Shown: positions 5,870 to 6,381 of the stretch, one piece after another
How positions within the stretch are numbered: the stretch's first letter is position 1
How the letters are laid out: every line of letters begins with the position of its first letter
Assembly: GCA_017882205.1 (NCBI GenBank)
Contig: JADGPY010000202.1
Coordinates: forward strand, 1 to 6,381
DNA length: 6,381 nucleotides
Origin: Chitinophagaceae bacterium
Lineage (GTDB): Bacteria > Bacteroidota > Bacteroidia > Chitinophagales > Chitinophagaceae
Direction of reading: 5' to 3'
Program-made: the position numbers and the translations under genes
Notes under the pieces: generated by a model
The model's database searches: none
Seen by the model: the letters and a program-made list of their open reading frames with translations, nothing else
What the model was told of the DNA's origin: nothing

Positions 5870-6381
5870 GTGCTGCCATCAGTTGCTGTTGTAATTCTAA
5901 ACTGGAACGGGAAAAAATATCTTGAACAATTTCTTCCATCCGTTTTGGGTTCTACTTATAAAAACATGTTTGTAGTGTTGGCAGACAATGCGTCTACTGA
6001 TGATTCAGTGGAGTATGTTCAACAAAGTTTTCCAGGGGTTAGGGTATTATTGAATCCAAAAAATGAAGGCTTTGCCAAGGGATACAATCTTGCGTTGAAG
6101 CAGGTTGTTGCAGATTATTATGTGTTACTGAATAGTGATGTGGAGGTCACTCCCGGATGGATAGAGCCTGTGATCGAATTAATGGAAAGTGATGAAATGA
6201 TAGCTGCCTGCCAGCCAAAGATTCTTTCCTTTGCTAACAAAAAGCAGTTTGAATATGCCGGTGCATGTGGTGGATGGATTGATAAATTAGCTTATCCCTT
6301 TAACCGCGGAAGGGTATTTGATATTTGTGAAATGGATGAAGGTCAGTATAATGATGTGAGCCAGATATTCTGGGCAACTGG
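5870..6381 (+). CDS. family 2 glycosyltransferase, N-terminal part (runs off the window)
   Basis: The open frame encodes the first 170 residues of a GT-A fold glycosyltransferase of family 2, similar to rhamnosyltransferase-like proteins; such enzymes move a sugar from a nucleotide donor onto surface polysaccharide or lipid-linked acceptors at the cytoplasmic membrane face. Visible motifs are VAVVILNWNG (5-14, first strand), ADNASTDDS (38-46, nucleotide binding), NPKNEGFAKGYN (62-73) and LLNSDVEV (86-93, with N-S-D in the metal-binding DxD position). The 3' end and acceptor region are missing because the window stops; there is no internal stop. No ATG precedes the first strand after the in-frame TAA at 5840. 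I place the start at GTG 5870 (protein begins MLPSVAVV), with TTG at 5864 or 5852 as alternatives. A weak promoter candidate is TTTG at 5787-5790 with TATTTCTT at 5812-5819 (two mismatches). It is divergent from the histidine kinase. Confidence 0.9.
   Translation, partial: MLPSVAVVILNWNGKKYLEQFLPSVLGSTYKNMFVVLADNASTDDSVEYVQQSFPGVRVLLNPKNEGFAKGYNLALKQVVADYYVLLNSDVEVTPGWIEPVIELMESDEMIAACQPKILSFANKKQFEYAGACGGWIDKLAYPFNRGRVFDICEMDEGQYNDVSQIFWAT

Overview
The window looks like chromosomal DNA of a Bacteroidota bacterium, possibly of the Chitinophagaceae/Sphingobacteriia type; the family-level placement is inference. Three things point there. Two perfect Bacteroidota-type -7 elements (TAnnTTTG) sit just upstream of a tRNA gene and a histidine kinase gene. 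Start codons lack Shine-Dalgarno sequences. The proteins also resemble lineages typical of that phylum: the dCTP deaminase, the HQLGTP-type histidine kinase and the DUF6498-like membrane protein. The DNA is AT-rich and densely coded, and no gene-free stretch exceeds about 150 bases.

Layout, left to right. Positions 1-140 hold a non-coding repeat built on an 8-base period (ATAGGAAC-like units) that folds into a long imperfect hairpin and ends in a perfect 20-bp tandem duplication; the stop codon of the first gene overlaps its last two bases. Two minus-strand genes follow as a probable operon: dcd (dCTP deaminase, 1244-1780), then an exported penicillin-recognising-type serine hydrolase (139-1221). 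Divergent from dcd is a plus-strand 4'-phosphopantetheinyl transferase (1860-2471), which converges on a minus-strand pair: a DUF6498-like membrane protein (3765-4373) followed by a coiled-coil DUF2130 protein with a nuclease-like D...ExK core (2485-3735). Upstream of that pair lies a minus-strand tRNA-Leu(GAG) (4436-4519) with its own promoter and a hairpin terminator. Next is a minus-strand membrane sensor histidine kinase (4576-5721). Divergent from it, the 5' part of a family 2 glycosyltransferase (from about 5870) runs off the right edge.

The genes do not form one obvious pathway. They are mostly housekeeping: dUTP supply for thymidylate synthesis, carrier-protein activation, a leucine tRNA, cell-surface glycosylation, and an orphan sensor kinase with no response regulator in view. 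There are no transposases, integrases, CRISPR arrays or recognisable defence systems. The points most worth a second look are the periodic repeat at the left edge, the serine hydrolase that lacks a recognisable beta-lactamase deacylation motif, and the DUF2130 protein with its intact nuclease-like triad. Two annotated starts should also be shortened (phosphopantetheinyl transferase and DUF6498-like protein), and the glycosyltransferase appears to use a non-ATG start.
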